A stretch of DNA of 51,012 bases from JAXLRU01 sp046330935 (GTDB lineage: Bacteria; Actinomycetota; Actinomycetes; Actinomycetales; Kineosporiaceae): the NCBI GenBank assembly GCA_046330935.1, contig JAXLRU010000015.1, positions 1-51,012 on the forward strand, read 5' to 3'. Under the pieces are notes generated by a model that worked only from the letters and a program-made list of their open reading frames with translations, was not told where the DNA came from and did not search any database. Below, in pieces: positions 10,257 to 18,921 of this stretch. Position numbers and translations under genes: made by a program. How positions within the stretch are numbered: position 1 is the stretch's first letter; each line of letters opens with the position of its first letter.

Positions 10257-10284
10257 GGGCGGGGTGGTGCTCGCCACCCCGCCC
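10257..10284. repeat. Strong 11-base-pair inverted repeat in a divergent intergenic region
   Basis: GGGCGGGGTGG (10257-10267) pairs perfectly with CCACCCCGCCC (10274-10284) around a 6-base loop. It sits in the 241 bases between two divergent Nudix genes, 63 bases before the tandem Nudix start. It looks like a terminator, but no gene ends here, so it may insulate the two promoters or act on an unseen transcript. Apart from the two probable leaderless promoters I see no other feature in this gap. Confidence 0.45.
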
Positions 10285-10347
10285 TCCGCCGCTGCGATGC
10301 CCCCAACCGGCGGCCCTCGCCCCCGTCCGCGGAGTACGGTCTGGCGC

Positions 10348-11481
10348 ATGCCCGACGACGCCGCGTCCCCCGGCCGTGCCGCCTGCCTCGACGCGGTCGA
10401 CGTCCCGCCCTCCACGACAGGGTTGCGCGTGGTCCAGCGGATCGCCGCGTACGGGCTCGCCAGGCACGCCGGCGCCGTCCTGCTCGTCCGCGCCTCCGCC
10501 CGCTCCGACGTCCACGGGGCCTGGTTCCTGCCCGGGGGCGGCGTCGGCCACGGCGAGCACCCCCGCGACGCGGTCACGCGCGAGGTGCGCGAGGAGACCG
10601 GCCTCAACCTCGCCGTGTCCGGGCTGCTCGACGTCCTCGACGACGTCATCCACCTGCCGCACCGCGGCCTCGCCGTGCACACCGTGCGGATCGTCTACGC
10701 GCTGCAACCCGGCGGCGCCTGGGGCACCCCGCGCCCCGAGGCCGACGGCACCAGCGACCTCGCCCGCCTCGTGCCCCTCGACGAGGCCGAGCAGCTGCCC
10801 CTGATGCCGTTCGTGGCGCGCCTGCTGCTCGGCGAGGCGGCCGCCGCCCGGCGCCCGCACCCGCCGATCAGCGCACCCGCGAACCCCCAACCCCTCGGCG
10901 GCCGCGACGTCACGCCCAGCGGGCAGCTCACCGCGCCCGGGCTGGCCGTCCTCGGCGTCCCCGCACCCGACGCCGCGCCGCCCGAGATCCTCGGCGCGGC
11001 GGGCGAACCGGTGCCCGTCCGCCCGCCCCGGGTGCAGCGTCCGGCCGCCTACGCGGTCGTCGTCCGGGAGTCCGCGACCGGGCCCCAGCTGCTGCTCACG
11101 CGGCTGCGCGGGCGCGAGGGCCTGTGGACGCTGCCCGGCGGGGGCATCGAGCCGGGGGAGTCCGCCGCGGCCGCCGCCGTCCGTGAGGTGTACGAGGAGA
11201 CCGGGCAGCGGCTGCAGGTGGGCGAACTGCTGGACGTCGACTCGCGCACGTTCACCGGCCACGCCCCCGACGGGCGGCTGGAGGACTTCCACGGCGTGCG
11301 CGTGGTCTACCGCGGCGACGTCGGCGACGGGCCGCCCCCGCGGGTCGTCGAGGTGGGGGGCAGCACCGATGCCGCCGCCTGGATCGACCTCGCCCGGCTC
11401 GCCAGGCTGCCCCTGACCAGCCTCGCCGAGCGCAGCCTCGAGGCCGACCCGCGCCTGAGGGAGGGTCGCGCTGCGCGCTGA
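10348..11481 (+). CDS. Tandem Nudix hydrolase (two Nudix domains)
   Basis: A 377-residue protein with two complete Nudix domains. The first box (about residues 61-85) runs GGGVGHGEH to REVREETGL, the second (about 264-288) GGGIEPGES to REVYEETGQ. The domains are joined by about 70 residues rich in Pro and Ala. Both boxes keep the metal-binding glutamates, so both may be active. The ATG lies 7 bases after TACGGT (10335-10340), fitting leaderless transcription. The methyltransferase follows 34 bases later. Single-domain Nudix proteins are the norm; the double form may dimerise intramolecularly. Substrate unknown. Confidence 0.85.
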   Translation: MPDDAASPGRAACLDAVDVPPSTTGLRVVQRIAAYGLARHAGAVLLVRASARSDVHGAWFLPGGGVGHGEHPRDAVTREVREETGLNLAVSGLLDVLDDVIHLPHRGLAVHTVRIVYALQPGGAWGTPRPEADGTSDLARLVPLDEAEQLPLMPFVARLLLGEAAAARRPHPPISAPANPQPLGGRDVTPSGQLTAPGLAVLGVPAPDAAPPEILGAAGEPVPVRPPRVQRPAAYAVVVRESATGPQLLLTRLRGREGLWTLPGGGIEPGESAAAAAVREVYEETGQRLQVGELLDVDSRTFTGHAPDGRLEDFHGVRVVYRGDVGDGPPPRVVEVGGSTDAAAWIDLARLARLPLTSLAERSLEADPRLREGRAAR

Positions 11482-11515
11482 GACCCACCCGGCGACCGCC
11501 AGGGCGCTCGCTCTG

Positions 11516-13648
11516 GTGCAGTGCGCGCTCCAGCGGCACCCCCACGACGGCGACGTGGACGCGGCGGCACGACGGGACGCCGCGCTGGCCGTCGCGCTGC
11601 AGGAGGCGCTGGGCCGGGGCGTCGACGGCGAGGACGACGTGCTGGCCCTTGCCGAGGCCTACCCCCGCCTGCTGCTGTGGCTGCCCGACGAGCGCGGCCG
11701 GCTCGCGCGCACGGGGCGGGGCGAGCGCCGTAGCCGGGGTGCGTTCGCGACCCCGCCGGGGCTCGCCCGCGAGAGGGCGGGGACGGCCCTCGCACCCCTC
11801 CTCGACGCCGGCCTGCTGCCGCGCGTCGTCGACCCGGCGTGCGGCGCCGGGGCCCTGCTGCGGGCGGGCCTCGCCGTCCTCCTCGAGCGCGGGGTGGCAC
11901 CGCACCGGGCGGCGGGCCTGCTGCACGGGGTGGAGCTGGACCCGCTCGCGGCGTCCCTGGCCCGGGCCGCCCTCGGGGTGGACCTGCGCCGGGCGGGCCT
12001 CGCCGTCGCCGCACCCGGACCGCGGCGGGCACCCGCCTCCGCGCAGGGCACGGCGCCTCGGATCGTCGTCGGGGACGCCCTGCTCGGGCCGGTCCCCGCC
12101 ACCGCCTCCCCGGACCGCAGCGACGGGACCGCCGGGGACGCCGCCGGCCTGGCCTGGCACGAGGCGTTCGCCGACGTGCTCGACCGGGCGGAGGAGGACC
12201 CGGAACGGGTCACGGGATGGCGGGGCGGGTTCGACGCCGTGCTGGCCAACCCCCCGTGGGAGCGGTGGAAGGTGCACGCCCGCGACTGGGCGGGCGCCCC
12301 GCCGTCCGGGCTGCGCGACTCGCGGGCCTCGGCCGCGGCCCGCGTGCGCGCCGACGGCCGGCACCCCCTGACCGGCCGCGGCGAGGTCAACGCCTACCTG
12401 CCGTTCCTGGAGACCTGCTGGCGGCTGCTCGCGCCGCGAGGGCGCGGCTGCGTGGTCGTGCCCGCCGGCGTCGCCACGGACCGGTCGGCGTCCGCACTGG
12501 TCCTGGCGCTCGTGGAGACCGGCAGCCTCGAGCGCCTGCGACTGCTCGCCGAGGGCGAAGCGACCTTCGCCGACGTCAGCACCCGCGTGCCGGTGGCCGT
12601 CCTGGACCTGCGCGCGGGGGCGCCCCGCACGCCGTGCCCGCCGACCCAGCCCGTGCCGCCTGCGACCGTGGAGCCGGTCGGCGCCGGCTCGCCGTGGCCC
12701 CTCGACGCGGCGTCGATGCGTCTGGTGGGCCCCAACGTCGCCACGGTGCCCCTGTGCGCCTCCGCGCAGGAGTACCGGCTGCTGCGCCGCACCCACGAGC
12801 GGTGGCCGGTGCTGGTGCCGCGCGACGCGGAGGGCCTGCCCCTGCCCGGCGGCAACCCGTGGCGGGCGCGCTTCGTCACGCCCCTGCACATGAGCCGCGA
12901 CGCCCGGCACTTCCGCACCGCACCGGGGCCGGGCCTGGTACCGGTGTGGGAGGCGAAGCAGGCGGGCCTGCTCGACCATCGGGGCGGCTCGGCGCCGGCG
13001 CCGCGGTACTGGGTGCCCGAGGAGCTCATGGCGCAGCGGCACCCCGGGTTGTGGTCTCGCGGGTGGCTGCTCGGGTACCGCAATGTCAGCGTGTCGGAGG
13101 GCGTGCGCACCCTGCTGCCGTGCGCGCTGCCGCTGGTCGCCGTCGGCAACAGCCTGCCGCTCGTGGACGCCGCCGACCTGCCGCTGCTGCTCGCCGTCCT
13201 GGCCGCCGCGCCCCTGGACCACCTGCTGCGAGCCCGTCACGCCGGCGCCAACCTCAACTTCTTCAAACTGGAGCAGCTGCCCGTGCCGCCGCCGTCCCGG
13301 TTCGCCGTGGCCGACGCGGACGGCGTGACGCTCGCCGATCTCCTCCGCGTGGCGCTCGCCGAGGCGGTGGCCTGGCGCGACGGCGAGCCCGCGGGGCTGG
13401 CCCGGGAGCTGGGGCTGCGCGCGGCGCCCGCGGCCGACCCGGACCCGGCAGCGCTGGCGCGGGCGCGGGCCCGGCTCGACGGTGGCGTCGCCTGGGCGCT
13501 GGGGTGGTCGGCGGAGGAGGTGGCGACGGCCTTCGCGTCGTTCCCACGCTGGGCGGCGCAGGAGCGGCAGCGGCACGGCAGGTTCGTGGCCGCGGAGGAC
13601 GCCGCCGTCGCCTACGAGGGGTTCGTGCGCCGCTTCGGTCCGGCCTGA
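11516..13648 (+). CDS. Eco57I-like N6-adenine DNA methyltransferase, no nuclease domain
   Basis: A 710-residue class I methyltransferase with the order seen in type IIG enzymes: motif X-like GAFATPPGLA (75-84), SAM-binding motif I VVDPACGAGALL (104-115), the acidic end of motif II in GVELDP (138-143), catalytic motif IV NPPW (245-248), and a C-terminal target-recognition region with the type IIG signature NFFKLEQLPVPP. Type IIG enzymes normally carry an N-terminal PD-(D/E)XK nuclease of 150 or more residues; here only about 70 residues precede motif X, and no nuclease gene is adjacent. It is therefore probably a solitary methyltransferase. GTG 11516 is the first start after an in-frame stop; its ribosome site is weak. 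Confidence 0.8.
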   Translation: MQCALQRHPHDGDVDAAARRDAALAVALQEALGRGVDGEDDVLALAEAYPRLLLWLPDERGRLARTGRGERRSRGAFATPPGLARERAGTALAPLLDAGLLPRVVDPACGAGALLRAGLAVLLERGVAPHRAAGLLHGVELDPLAASLARAALGVDLRRAGLAVAAPGPRRAPASAQGTAPRIVVGDALLGPVPATASPDRSDGTAGDAAGLAWHEAFADVLDRAEEDPERVTGWRGGFDAVLANPPWERWKVHARDWAGAPPSGLRDSRASAAARVRADGRHPLTGRGEVNAYLPFLETCWRLLAPRGRGCVVVPAGVATDRSASALVLALVETGSLERLRLLAEGEATFADVSTRVPVAVLDLRAGAPRTPCPPTQPVPPATVEPVGAGSPWPLDAASMRLVGPNVATVPLCASAQEYRLLRRTHERWPVLVPRDAEGLPLPGGNPWRARFVTPLHMSRDARHFRTAPGPGLVPVWEAKQAGLLDHRGGSAPAPRYWVPEELMAQRHPGLWSRGWLLGYRNVSVSEGVRTLLPCALPLVAVGNSLPLVDAADLPLLLAVLAAAPLDHLLRARHAGANLNFFKLEQLPVPPPSRFAVADADGVTLADLLRVALAEAVAWRDGEPAGLARELGLRAAPAADPDPAALARARARLDGGVAWALGWSAEEVATAFASFPRWAAQERQRHGRFVAAEDAAVAYEGFVRRFGPA

Positions 13649-13694
13649 TCACGCCTGGTCGAGCCTGTTCCCACCCGGCGAGGACGCCCGACGG

Positions 13695-14495
13695 TCAGGC
13701 CAGCAGGCCGGGGTGGCCGCCCCGCAGCATCGCGGCGATGCGCTCGGCGGCGGAATCGGCGTGAGCCGCGGGCGCGTGGCCCTCGGCGTCGTCGTCCTGC
13801 CCGGAGGCGTGGGTGAGGGGCGAGAGCTGTTCGGCGGGGGCCGGGACGCCCGGTGCCGCCGGGGCCTCCTCGACCCGCACGCCGTCGAGCAGCTCGGCGG
13901 GGGCGGGGGGCAGGCCGGGAAGCGCCGCGGCGGCGAGGTCGGGGCGCACGACGTCGAGCTGCTTGTCGGGGGTGAACACGCCGCGACGGGACACCGCGGT
14001 GGCCGCCTGGACGCCGACCGGCGCGTTGGTGATCAGTTCCCGCAGGGGGAGCGGGGCGGGGACGTCGACGAGCCGGCCCGCCTCCTCGCGCGGGCCCGGG
14101 GCGACGTCGTGGTCGGCGGCCCAGGACGCCGGGGGACGGCCCATCGCCGACCAGCCGAGTCCCGCGCCGGCCCGGGGGGCCTCGGTCGGCGGCAGCGGCT
14201 GCCCGAGGGGGATCACCACGGGAGAGGGCCCGGCCTTGGGGCGGTCGGGGAAGCGGGTGCCCGGCGTGCGGATCGGCAGGCCGTTGGGCAGGGTGCGGGG
14301 CTCCTCGGTGACCACGTCGATCGGGGCCGAGACCTCGGGCACCGGCGAGGGGGACGGGACGGTGAGCGCGGCGGGGGGCTGTGGGCCACCCGCGCCGTCC
14401 GCCGACGCATCCCCGGGTTCAGCGCGGCGGTGCTCCAGCTCCTCCAGCCGGTGGGCGAGGTCGAGGCGGCGCAGGGCGCGGTCGATGTCGTACAC
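13695..14495 (-). CDS. Pro/Ala-rich protein of unknown function downstream of the conservon
   Basis: A protein of about 266 residues that I do not recognise. It begins with a short charged helix (YDIDRALRRLDLAHRLEELEHR) and continues as a low-complexity Pro/Ala/Gly-rich chain with no membrane helix or signal peptide. The GTG 14495 start was chosen for its strong ribosome site (GGGGAGGACGAGG) and because the reading frame upstream is arginine-rich noise. It lies 142 bases downstream of cvnD on the same strand, with an inverted repeat in between, so it could be a conservon accessory with its own promoter. Probably cytosolic and largely disordered. Confidence 0.6.
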   Translation of the reverse strand: MYDIDRALRRLDLAHRLEELEHRRAEPGDASADGAGGPQPPAALTVPSPSPVPEVSAPIDVVTEEPRTLPNGLPIRTPGTRFPDRPKAGPSPVVIPLGQPLPPTEAPRAGAGLGWSAMGRPPASWAADHDVAPGPREEAGRLVDVPAPLPLRELITNAPVGVQAATAVSRRGVFTPDKQLDVVRPDLAAAALPGLPPAPAELLDGVRVEEAPAAPGVPAPAEQLSPLTHASGQDDDAEGHAPAAHADSAAERIAAMLRGGHPGLLA

Positions 14496-14544
14496 GTCCT
14501 CGTCCTCCCCTCCCGCCGGGCCACCTTGCCCGTCACGTCTGGAT

Positions 14545-14590
14545 GATTGTGCGCCCGATCGCGCGATTCGTCGCGGGATTCCGCACAATC
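14545..14590. repeat. 9-base inverted repeat between cvnD and the downstream gene
   Basis: GATTGTGCG (14545-14553) and CGCACAATC (14582-14590) are perfect inverted arms 28 bases apart, in a stretch less GC-rich than its surroundings. The position, about 50 bases upstream of the minus-strand GTG 14495 and after the cvnD stop, suits an operator or promoter region rather than a terminator. Confidence 0.4.
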
Positions 14591-14637
14591 TCCGGTCCGG
14601 AGGTGTGCGAAACGGTGGCAAAGCCTGCAATCGCCCC

Positions 14638-15246
14638 TCAGTACCGGGGGGTGGCCCGCGCCATCGCCCGCTGCAGGACGACGTCGAGGAGCGTGAGCAG
14701 GGTGTCCCGCACGGCAGGTCGCGACCGCGCGTCCGTCGCCACGACCGGGACGTCGGGGTCGACGTCGAGGGCGTCGCGCACGTCGGCGAGACCGTGCACG
14801 AGCGCGCCGTCGAACTGGTTGACGGCCACGACGAACGGCAGGCTGCGGTTCTCGAAGAAGTCGATGGCGGGGAAGCAGTCCTCCAGCCGGCGCGAGTCCA
14901 CGAGCACGATCCCGCCCAGCGCGCCCGTCACCAGCTCGTTCCACATGAAGCCGAACCGGTCCTGGCCGGGGGTGCCGAACAGGTACAGGCGCAGCGAGGC
15001 GTCCACCGTGATCCGCCCGAAGTCCATGGCGACGGTCGTGGTGGTCTTGCGGGGCACCTGCGACATGTCGTCGACGCCGATGGCCACGCTGGTCATGGCG
15101 GCCTCGGTGGTCAGCGGCGGGATCTCGGAGATCGCCCCCACGAGCGTGGTCTTGCCCACGCCGAACCCGCCCGCGACGATGATCTTGACTGGTACCGGCG
15201 TCGTGCCCGCGGGGGGCGACGCGGGCTCAGAGTGCCTGGACAGCAT
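14638..15246 (-). CDS. cvnD: Conservon GTP-binding protein CvnD
   Basis: A 202-residue small GTPase of the actinobacterial conservon, a set of four genes thought to form a membrane-associated complex resembling eukaryotic G-protein signalling. Motifs: P-loop GGFGVGKTTL (26-35), switch segment KTTTTVAMDFGRI, G3-equivalent LFGTPGQDRF, and NQFD as the guanine-specificity motif. It starts at ATG 15246 inside cvnC, overlapping its 3' end by 20 bases, so translation is coupled. It ends the four-gene conservon. Confidence 0.92.
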   Translation of the reverse strand: MLSRHSEPASPPAGTTPVPVKIIVAGGFGVGKTTLVGAISEIPPLTTEAAMTSVAIGVDDMSQVPRKTTTTVAMDFGRITVDASLRLYLFGTPGQDRFGFMWNELVTGALGGIVLVDSRRLEDCFPAIDFFENRSLPFVVAVNQFDGALVHGLADVRDALDVDPDVPVVATDARSRPAVRDTLLTLLDVVLQRAMARATPRY

Positions 15247-15733
15247 GGATCAACCTCGTGATCAGTGCGGGGTCCGCGGCGGGATCGCGCGGGCCCTCGC
15301 CCGCCACGAGGACGCCGTCGCGCGCGAGGTCACGCGCCAGGACCGTGGCCACCCCGAGCGGGATGTCGAGCAGGGCCGACAGTTCCGCCACCGATTGAGG
15401 GGTGCGGCACAGCTCGGCGATCTGACGACGTTCGAAGGTCAGGCTCGGCAGGGTCTGCGCACCGTGGTCGGTGAGCGCGTAGACCTTGCCGAAGTCGCCC
15501 AGGCCCTCGTGCACCCGGCCGCCCGTCACGAAGTACGGGCGCACCGTCTCGCTGTCGACCTCCTCGGCGGGATCGCTCGCCCCGTCGCGCGGCGGCTGGA
15601 CCGCGGCCGGGACGCCCGCCGGCGGGGTGGGGGGCAGCTCGGCCATGAACGGCCGCGCCACCTCGTCCGGGCCCTGCCCGGCGCCGGGATCGTCGGGGTC
15701 CTGACTGCCGCCCCGGCGATGTCGCGAGGTCAT
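15227..15733 (-). CDS. cvnC: Conservon DUF742 protein CvnC
   Basis: A 168-residue DUF742 protein. The first 60 residues are a Pro/Asp-rich tail; the family domain follows, beginning VRPYFVTGGRV and containing a winged-helix-like part (RRQIAELCRTPQSVAELSAL) and the typical end DPALITRLIHAVQAL. In conservons DUF742 proteins are taken to bridge the roadblock protein and the GTPase. ATG 15733 overlaps the cvnB stop as ATGA. Confidence 0.92.
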   Translation of the reverse strand: MTSRHRRGGSQDPDDPGAGQGPDEVARPFMAELPPTPPAGVPAAVQPPRDGASDPAEEVDSETVRPYFVTGGRVHEGLGDFGKVYALTDHGAQTLPSLTFERRQIAELCRTPQSVAELSALLDIPLGVATVLARDLARDGVLVAGEGPRDPAADPALITRLIHAVQAL

Positions 15734-16155
15734 GCGCCCAGGCCGTTCTTGAGCTCGGCGACGATCTCGGGGGTGAGCACCGACCCGATCCTGTCGACGA
15801 GCAGGGTCATCTCGTAGCCTACCGCCGCGAGGTCGGCCTGGCGGGTGGTGAGCACGCCGAGCACGGAGCCGTCGCTGATCGCGGAGATGAACAGGTAGCC
15901 GTAGTCCATCTCGACGATGACCTGGTGCAGCCCGCCCTTGCCCATGACGCGGGCACCGCCGTCGGCGAGCGAACGCATGCCCGACACGACCGCCGCGAGG
16001 CGGTCGGCGGCCGCGCGGTCGAGGGTGGAGGAGGTGGCCATGAGCAGGCCGTCCGCGGAGACCGCGATCGTCTGCTCGATGTAGGGGTCGTGGTCGGTGA
16101 AGCTGCTCAGCAGCCAGTTGACGCTCTGTGCCTGGCTGCTCAACGGGATCGGCAC
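15730..16155 (-). CDS. cvnB: Conservon roadblock/LC7 protein CvnB
   Basis: A 141-residue roadblock/LC7-domain protein, likely a regulator of the CvnD GTPase. The domain covers almost the whole chain: QSVNWLLSSFTDHDPYIEQT, then VSADGLLMATS, RAAADRLAAVVSGM, and the strand pair VIVEMDYGYLFISAI. GTG 16155 is preceded by a GAGGAGG ribosome site; longer readings upstream are low-quality and lack this site. It overlaps cvnC by 4 bases and follows cvnA by 112 bases. Confidence 0.9.
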   Translation of the reverse strand: MPIPLSSQAQSVNWLLSSFTDHDPYIEQTIAVSADGLLMATSSTLDRAAADRLAAVVSGMRSLADGGARVMGKGGLHQVIVEMDYGYLFISAISDGSVLGVLTTRQADLAAVGYEMTLLVDRIGSVLTPEIVAELKNGLGA

Positions 16156-16267
16156 GGGTACCTCCTCCTCTCGCCGCCCCCGGGCCATCCGGGACGGCGC
16201 TGGGATACCGCTGGGGCTCGTGGCCCCGTGCGGTGTCCGACGCTGCGGTGGACGATCGTGGCGCCGG

Positions 16268-18727
16268 TCAGCCGTCGCGGGCGCTGCGCTGCCCCGAGAC
16301 GAAGCTCGACAGGGCCTGGCGCACCGAGTCGGCCGTACGGTCGGCGGGGGGTGCCGCGGGGGGCGCGGGCGTCGACATGTCGGGCAGCTGAGCGCCGCGG
16401 ACGCGGCGGCGCAGGGGAGCCTCGGGCTCGGCGGCGAAGCGGTAGCTCGACCCCGGCGCCAGGTCGCCCGCCCCCGTGGACCCCGGCGTGCGGGTGGGCA
16501 GCGGCCGCATCGGCAGGCCGTTGCCCTGCGGGGCGGAGAGCAGACCCACCGGGCCGTGACCGTTGCCCTGCTGGCCGGACTGGCCGCCCGAGTGGCCGTT
16601 GGTGCCGTTCGGGCCGGCGGTGGACCCTGTCGTCGGGGCGGGCAGGGCGGCAGCCGCCGCGGGCGCCGCCGCCACGGGCGGCGAGGGCTCGGCGGGCGGC
16701 ATGCCCTCCAGGGCAGCGGCCGCCTTGGCCGCGGCTTCCCCGCCCCTGCGGCCGAGGGAGAAGTTGCTGAGGGCGCTGCGGACGGCGTCGGCGTCACGCG
16801 AGACCGGCGGGCCGGTGGGCGGGGTGGAGGGTGCCGCCTCGGGCAGCTGCGCCCCCCGCACCCGCCGGCGCAGCGGCGCGCCCGGCGGCTCGCCGTTCTC
16901 CCGCGTCGGGGCGGCGGGCTCCGCCTGCCGCAGGTCGATGACCTGCTCCGCTGCCGCGGCGGGCTGCGCGGCGGCGGCATTGCGCCGGGGCAGGGCGGTC
17001 GTGATCGGCGCGGTCACCGGGCCCGCGGGGGAGGGGGCGGGGGCCGAGGACGGCGCGGGAGCGAACGACCCGGTGCCGGGCGCGGCGAACGAGCCGGTGC
17101 CGAGGGCGGCGAACGACCCGGTGCTCGGCGGTGCGAACGGGGCGTCGGCCTGGTCCTGCGACCGGGGCGGGGCGGAGGGGAGGGACTCGAGCGTGGCGGC
17201 GTCGGCGAGGACGGCGGGCGGCAGGGTGATCTTGGCGACGACCCCGCCGACGGGGGAGTCGTCGAGCCCGACGACCATGGCGTGGCGCGCCGCGAGCCGG
17301 GCGACGACGCCCAGGCCCAGCATGCGCGAGGAGCCCAGCGCCTCCACGCCCTGCTCGTGCCCGTGGGCGAGCATCTCGTTGGCCGCCATCAGGTCGTCGG
17401 CGGTCATGCCGATGCCCTCGTCCACGACGATCACGTGGTAGCGCTTGGCGTTGCCGCGCCCGACGACGCGCACCCGCGTGTGCGGCGGGGAGAACGTCGT
17501 CGCGTTCTCCAGCAGCTCGGCGAGCAGGTGGGCGACGTCGGAGACGACCGCGCCCTTGACGAACACCTCGTCCATACCGGTGACGTCGACCCGGTCGTAG
17601 GACTCGATCTCGGACAGTGCCGAGCGCAGGACGTCGCTGACCGGGACCGGTCGCGACCACGTGCGCAGCGGGGCGGACCCGGCCAGCACGAGCAGGGACT
17701 CGGCGTGGCGGCGCATGCGCGTGGTCAGGTGGTCGAGCTTGAACAGGTTCTGCAGCGTGCTCGGGTCGCGCTCGTCGCGCTCCAGCTGGCTGATGTAGGT
17801 GAGGGTGCGGCTGAGCAGCTTGTGGTTGCGCCGGCCCAGGTTGACGAACATCTCGGCCGTGGCGCGGCGGGTGCGCGCCTGGTCGGCGGCGAGCTCGACG
17901 GCGGTGCCGACGACGGAGTTGAACGCGGCGCCGGTCTCGGTGAGCTCGTCGCGGCCGCCCACCTGCACGGGTTCGAACGGCGGCAGCTCCTCACCGGCGA
18001 GCGCGGCGGCCTTCACCGACTCGATGGTGCGGGGCAGCTCGCGGGTGGCGACGTCGCGCAGCCGGTCCAGGCGGCGCAGGATCGAGCGCAGGGTGCTGAA
18101 GCCGAGGGCGGCGGTGATCAACGCCAGGAGGATCATCATGGCGCCGAGGACGCGGGAGTCGCGTTGCTTCTGCTTCTCCGCTCGCGTCTCCTCGGCCTTC
18201 TGGGCCGCCTCGGAGTTGGTCTTGATCAGCTCGATGGCGGCCTCGTGCGTGATGAACGCCGTGTCCATGTCGCCGTTGAGGAGCTTGATCGCGGAGTCGT
18301 AGTCACCGGCGCTGACGTCGCCGCGGAACTTGGAGTTGAAGAGCTCGAAGTACTGCTCGGCGGCCTCGTGGGAGGCGATCAGGTTCTCGCGCACACGCGG
18401 GTCGGTGACCCGGGGCAGCCAGAGGTCGTAGAGCTGGCGGTAGTCGCGGACGAACGTGTCCATCTCGCCGAGGAGGCCGGCGCGCTGCCCGGGGCTGCGG
18501 TTGATCACGGCCTGGTGGGAGATGACGGAGGCCCGCAGGATGTAGAGGTTGGAGTTGCTCGTCTCGGCGACGAAGTCCTTGCTGCGGGCGATCCGGTTGT
18601 ACGCGGGGCCGTTGACCGAGAGGTTCTGGACCACCAGGTAGCTCGCGACCGCGAGCACGGCGATGAGCGCGATCGGCACGACGGCCATCGCCGCGAGCCT
18701 CGTCCTGATCTTCGCGTTGCGCAGCAT
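16268..18727 (-). CDS. cvnA: Conservon nitrate/nitrite-sensor-type histidine kinase CvnA
   Basis: An 819-residue membrane sensor. Helix 1 (about 13-35) and helix 2 (about 193-213) flank an all-alpha NIT-type extracytoplasmic domain. A HAMP-like segment follows, then a dimerisation helix region (LGRRNHKLLSRTLTYISQLE) and an ATPase domain with N box LLENATTFS and G box VDEGIGM. The C-terminal 300 residues are disordered, with three TGSFA repeats (17060-17135) and two copies of a basic module PLRRRVRGAQLP at about residues 616 and 770, each followed by a helix (AVRSALSNF and SVRQALSSF). One such module is usual in this family. It is the first gene of the conservon. Confidence 0.92.
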   Translation of the reverse strand: MLRNAKIRTRLAAMAVVPIALIAVLAVASYLVVQNLSVNGPAYNRIARSKDFVAETSNSNLYILRASVISHQAVINRSPGQRAGLLGEMDTFVRDYRQLYDLWLPRVTDPRVRENLIASHEAAEQYFELFNSKFRGDVSAGDYDSAIKLLNGDMDTAFITHEAAIELIKTNSEAAQKAEETRAEKQKQRDSRVLGAMMILLALITAALGFSTLRSILRRLDRLRDVATRELPRTIESVKAAALAGEELPPFEPVQVGGRDELTETGAAFNSVVGTAVELAADQARTRRATAEMFVNLGRRNHKLLSRTLTYISQLERDERDPSTLQNLFKLDHLTTRMRRHAESLLVLAGSAPLRTWSRPVPVSDVLRSALSEIESYDRVDVTGMDEVFVKGAVVSDVAHLLAELLENATTFSPPHTRVRVVGRGNAKRYHVIVVDEGIGMTADDLMAANEMLAHGHEQGVEALGSSRMLGLGVVARLAARHAMVVGLDDSPVGGVVAKITLPPAVLADAATLESLPSAPPRSQDQADAPFAPPSTGSFAALGTGSFAAPGTGSFAPAPSSAPAPSPAGPVTAPITTALPRRNAAAAQPAAAAEQVIDLRQAEPAAPTRENGEPPGAPLRRRVRGAQLPEAAPSTPPTGPPVSRDADAVRSALSNFSLGRRGGEAAAKAAAALEGMPPAEPSPPVAAAPAAAAALPAPTTGSTAGPNGTNGHSGGQSGQQGNGHGPVGLLSAPQGNGLPMRPLPTRTPGSTGAGDLAPGSSYRFAAEPEAPLRRRVRGAQLPDMSTPAPPAAPPADRTADSVRQALSSFVSGQRSARDG

Positions 18728-18855
18728 CCCACCCCCACCCCGTCCTCGTCGTCGGGCCCCGAGCGACCGCCAGCATAAGCGCCCCGGAGCCGACTAGGGC
18801 AGGTCCGGGCCTGAATCGGTTGTCCGGATGACGCCGGGTCGACTGCTTCGGCCCA

Positions 18856-18915
18856 CTCCCTCCCCACGCTGTCACGAACCGTGACGCAACGTGTTCGTGG
18901 CAGGTGGGGAGGGAG
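18856..18915. terminator. Long stem-loop downstream of the PspC-linked membrane gene
   Basis: CTCCCTCCCCAC (18856-18867) pairs perfectly over 12 bases with GTGGGGAGGGAG (18904-18915). The 36-base loop holds a second inverted repeat, GTCACG-AAC-CGTGAC (18871-18885). It starts 6 bases beyond the minus-strand stop at 18922, which suits a terminator for that operon. The inner repeat could instead be a protein site in the region upstream of cvnA. Nothing else is evident in the 194-base gap. Confidence 0.55.
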
Positions 18916-18921
18916 GAGAGG

